In this document: positions 19,235 through 20,628 of the stretch, one piece after another | Position numbering within the stretch: the first letter of the stretch is position 1 | Layout: each line of letters begins with the position of its first letter | Virus record (IMG/VR): IMGVR_UViG_3300023284_000011 | Span: 1-20,628 of that record | Direction: 5' to 3' (one strand) | DNA from: a virus | DNA: 20,628 nt | The notes under the pieces: generated by a model | Told to the model about the DNA's origin: nothing | The model's database searches: none | Seen by the model: only the letters and a program-made list of their open reading frames with translations | Translations under genes and position numbers: made by a program

Positions 19235-20123
19235 TTTCTATTACCTTTCCTTGCTCTTTAGCTAAGTCTAAGAAAGCCTGTGCTGATTCTTTCGTCGTTT
19301 CTAATGGAGTTTCCTGTTTGACTTTTTCAACTAGTTCGCTATCTGGTTCTTTTTTAGATTTATTGACACAAGTAAATACTGAATCAACGTAAGAAAAGTT
19401 TAAATCATCATCAAACTGGTAACCACGCGCTTTTACTGTTAACTTAGAGAAGTCGTTATGCTTGCCACGTTTAGGGCTTAGCATTAACATAAACTCTGCC
19501 CAAGCTGTAAGAGTAGAACCACCTAAGGCGTCACTAGGCTTTACAATATAGGTTTTATCGTCCATTGAGTTTGCATAAGCTGATTTGTTTGCATGAGCTA
19601 CTAACAAGAAAGTGACATCTTGGAAAAGTAATTTAAGCCGTGTAATTCTTCTAAGCATTGGTTCAAAGTCTTTACTGTAGATAATATCGCCATCTCTTAG
19701 CATTGTCATAAGGTTGTCTAAAATAACGAACTTGATATCATTTTCTTTGATGTACTCATACAATAAATTCATGTGGTGTGAATCATCAAGCATAAACTCG
19801 CCACCTGTTAAGAAATGCAAGTCTTCTGGCGCAGTGTCTTTATTTCTGAGCCTTTTGTTTAGTTCTCTGTCTGTGTCCTCATTGTCGATGTATAGTGTCT
19901 TACTACGCTTTGTATCATAACCAAAAAAAGGTAACCCTTGCGACACCATCAACGCCATGTGCATTGCTAGAGAGCTTTTAAACGACTTAAACGGTGCTAC
20001 AAGTATTCCAGCTTGCGAACTTGGCATTAAAGTATCAATAAGCCAGTCATCTTTTAAATTTATTAAGTCTTCTCGCTCTTTTAAGTGCTTAGCTGTCTGC
20101 ACTTTATCAAATATGTTAGTCAT
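19227..20123 (-). CDS. RepA/AAA_25-like P-loop ATPase (replication helicase or recombinase)
   Basis: 298 residues from ATG 20123 (MTNIFDKVQTAKHLKEREDL), with AAAGGAG 7 bases upstream; a longer open frame to 20192 has no ribosome site and would run into the terminator. Walker A lies at A43 PFKSFKS50 (both usual glycines replaced, Lys49 and Ser50 kept), then YIDNED (about 95) and a Walker B-type segment FVILDNL (about 155). It resembles RecA-fold RepA/AAA_25 ATPases, in which an aromatic residue often precedes the Lys. It would act in phage DNA replication or recombination with SSB and Sak3. The C-terminal region is acidic and variable. It is the first gene after promoter 20142-20170. Confidence 0.78.
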   Translation of the reverse strand: MTNIFDKVQTAKHLKEREDLINLKDDWLIDTLMPSSQAGILVAPFKSFKSSLAMHMALMVSQGLPFFGYDTKRSKTLYIDNEDTDRELNKRLRNKDTAPEDLHFLTGGEFMLDDSHHMNLLYEYIKENDIKFVILDNLMTMLRDGDIIYSKDFEPMLRRITRLKLLFQDVTFLLVAHANKSAYANSMDDKTYIVKPSDALGGSTLTAWAEFMLMLSPKRGKHNDFSKLTVKARGYQFDDDLNFSYVDSVFTCVNKSKKEPDSELVEKVKQETPLETTKESAQAFLDLAKEQGKVIENE

Positions 20124-20141
20124 TTTTTTCTCCTTTAGTAT

Positions 20142-20170
20142 ATAATAACAAAAAAGACTTGAAAAGTCAA
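20142..20170 (-). promoter_or_regulatory. Promoter for the ATPase operon, within a terminator hairpin
   Basis: TTGACT (20170-20165), 17 bases, TATTAT (20147-20142) on the - strand, 5/6 matches in each box. The -35 uses the last four stem bases and first two loop bases of the hairpin at 20150-20175. The ATPase ATG is 19 bases past the -10. Confidence 0.75.
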
Positions 20171-20175
20171 GCCTT
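20150..20175 (-). terminator. Terminator hairpin before the ATPase gene
   Basis: AAGGCTTGA (20175-20167) pairs with TCAAGTCTT (20162-20154), 9 bp with one G-U, loop CTTT; T continues to 20150. It ends transcription of the 73-residue gene 41 bases upstream. The sequence is part of a 31-bp repeat shared with 20464-20494. Confidence 0.78.
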
Positions 20176-20216
20176 AAGTCTATTAAGTTCATAAATGTGT
20201 AGCCATAAGCAATAGG

Positions 20217-20438
20217 TTAGTCACTAGTTACCTCCATTGGCTCTGATTCTACGCAATAAACTTTGAATGGTTTTTCTTCTTTTGCTCCATTTCCAAAGAA
20301 TAGCTCCCATTGATAATTTAATAAAACGCAAGTCTTAATAGCTTCGTGTTTTTTTGTATAAAGAGACAATCGTTTTCCGCTATAATTTTTAGCCACCATG
20401 TCTTTATTAGTTGTTGGTGCAACATAGTAAATTTTCAT
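20217..20438 (-). CDS. Hypothetical early protein
   Basis: 73 residues from ATG 20438 (MKIYYVAPTTNKDMVAKNYS), with AAAGGAG 7 bases upstream. It is a mixed alpha/beta protein (KTCVLLNYQWELFFGNG, PFKVYCVESEPMEV). It is a single-gene unit between two copies of the same terminator-promoter element. No family is recognised. The gap from 20124 to 20216 to the next gene holds only that terminator-promoter element and AT-rich filler. Confidence 0.68.
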   Translation of the reverse strand: MKIYYVAPTTNKDMVAKNYSGKRLSLYTKKHEAIKTCVLLNYQWELFFGNGAKEEKPFKVYCVESEPMEVTSD

Positions 20439-20456
20439 TTTTTTCTCCTTTATTAT

Positions 20457-20485
20457 ATAATATCAAAAAAGACTTGAAAAGTCAA
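20457..20485 (-). promoter_or_regulatory. Promoter for the 73-residue gene, within a terminator hairpin
   Basis: TTGACT (20485-20480), 17 bases, TATTAT (20462-20457) on the - strand. The arrangement is the same as at 20142-20170, with the -35 in the hairpin 20465-20490. The ATG is 19 bases past the -10. Confidence 0.75.
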
Positions 20486-20494
20486 GCCTTAAGT
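20464..20494 (-). repeat. 31-bp direct repeat, second copy (first at 20149-20179)
   Basis: 31 identical bases, same orientation, 315 bp apart, each containing a terminator stem-loop and a promoter -35. Flanking bases and coding sequences differ, so the element is duplicated as a regulatory unit. Confidence 0.95.
20465..20490 (-). terminator. Terminator hairpin after the right-edge gene
   Basis: The same 9-bp stem (20490-20482 with 20477-20469), CTTT loop and T run as at 20150-20175. It lies 5 bases after the stop of the edge gene. Confidence 0.78.
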
Positions 20495-20495
20495 G

Positions 20496-20628
20496 CTATT
20501 TAATGCAATGTTTACATTTAGGGTCATCTACATGGATATATTCTTTTACAACTTCTTTTTTTAAACTTTTTATTCTAAGTTGTTCTTTTTTTAAGTCCAT
20601 GCAGTGTGATATTGACCAGCCACAACCA
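20496..20628 (-). CDS. Hypothetical early protein with Cys pairs, 5' end outside window
   Basis: An open frame enters from the right edge and ends at TAG 20498-20496, giving 43 codons. The residues include CGWSISHC near the edge, a Lys-rich helix (MDLKKEQLRIKSLKKEVVKE) and the end DPKCKHCIK. The two Cys groups (CxxxxxxC and CKHC) could form one zinc site around a helix. An internal ATG at 20600 has no ribosome site, so the gene very probably begins outside the window. Function unknown; it would be another small Cys-bearing early protein. Confidence 0.55.
   Translation of the reverse strand, partial: GCGWSISHCMDLKKEQLRIKSLKKEVVKEYIHVDDPKCKHCIK

Noticed and set aside
20124-20192. N-terminal extension of the ATPase to 20192
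   Set aside because: It would read through the terminator-promoter hairpin and has no ribosome site; AAAGGAG fits ATG 20123.

Overview
The window reads as part of the genome of a small, AT-rich siphophage of Lactococcus lactis, most likely a 936-group phage (Skunavirus, relatives of sk1, p2 and bIL170). This rests on protein recognition by eye (major tail protein, Dit, Tal, receptor-binding protein, endolysin, SSB and Sak3 all look like 936 proteins), on gene order, and on the layout of rightward late genes meeting leftward early genes. No database search was run.

Region 1 (1-13445, + strand) is a tightly packed late operon. It holds the end of a head-tail adaptor, two further head-tail/tail-completion proteins and an HK97-gp10-like neck protein. 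A 934-residue neck passage structure (NPS) protein follows, then the major tail protein (MTP) with a +1-frameshift extension (TpeX), two tail-assembly chaperones and the tape measure. The baseplate genes (Dit, Tal, a small ORF17-type protein, receptor-binding protein) come next, then holin and amidase endolysin. Most genes overlap by ATGA or TAATG. A hairpin at 13449-13472 with U-tracts on both sides closes the late operon and the converging early operon.

Region 2 (13496-20628, - strand) is the early region: about 20 small genes in compact operons. Recognisable members are a RepA/AAA_25-like ATPase, a Sak3 (DUF1071) single-strand annealing protein, an ORF34-type SSB, a D12-class adenine methylase, a DUF3310-like protein and a possible HTH protein. 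Around them are several small Cys-rich or hydrophobic proteins of unknown role, including a 39-residue membrane peptide at 14782-14901. The ATPase, Sak3 and SSB form a replication/recombination module.

The most striking point is how early transcription is packed. Seven sigma-A-type promoters can be read on the - strand, six with 17-bp and one with 18-bp spacers. In four of them the -35 element lies in or overlaps the hairpin of an intrinsic terminator; in two of those the -35 hexamer is exactly the hairpin loop. In two others the stop codon of the upstream gene is part of the TTGACA box. Other points of interest are carbohydrate-binding-type modules shared by NPS and TpeX, a 40-residue repeat in the tape measure, a likely internal start inside the endolysin that would give a free C-terminal domain, and a nine-fold Leu-x-x repeat in the methylase. 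I found no CRISPR array, tRNA, insertion sequence or attachment site. Nothing clearly amounts to a new defence or counter-defence system; the composite terminator-promoters are the best candidate for something under-described.
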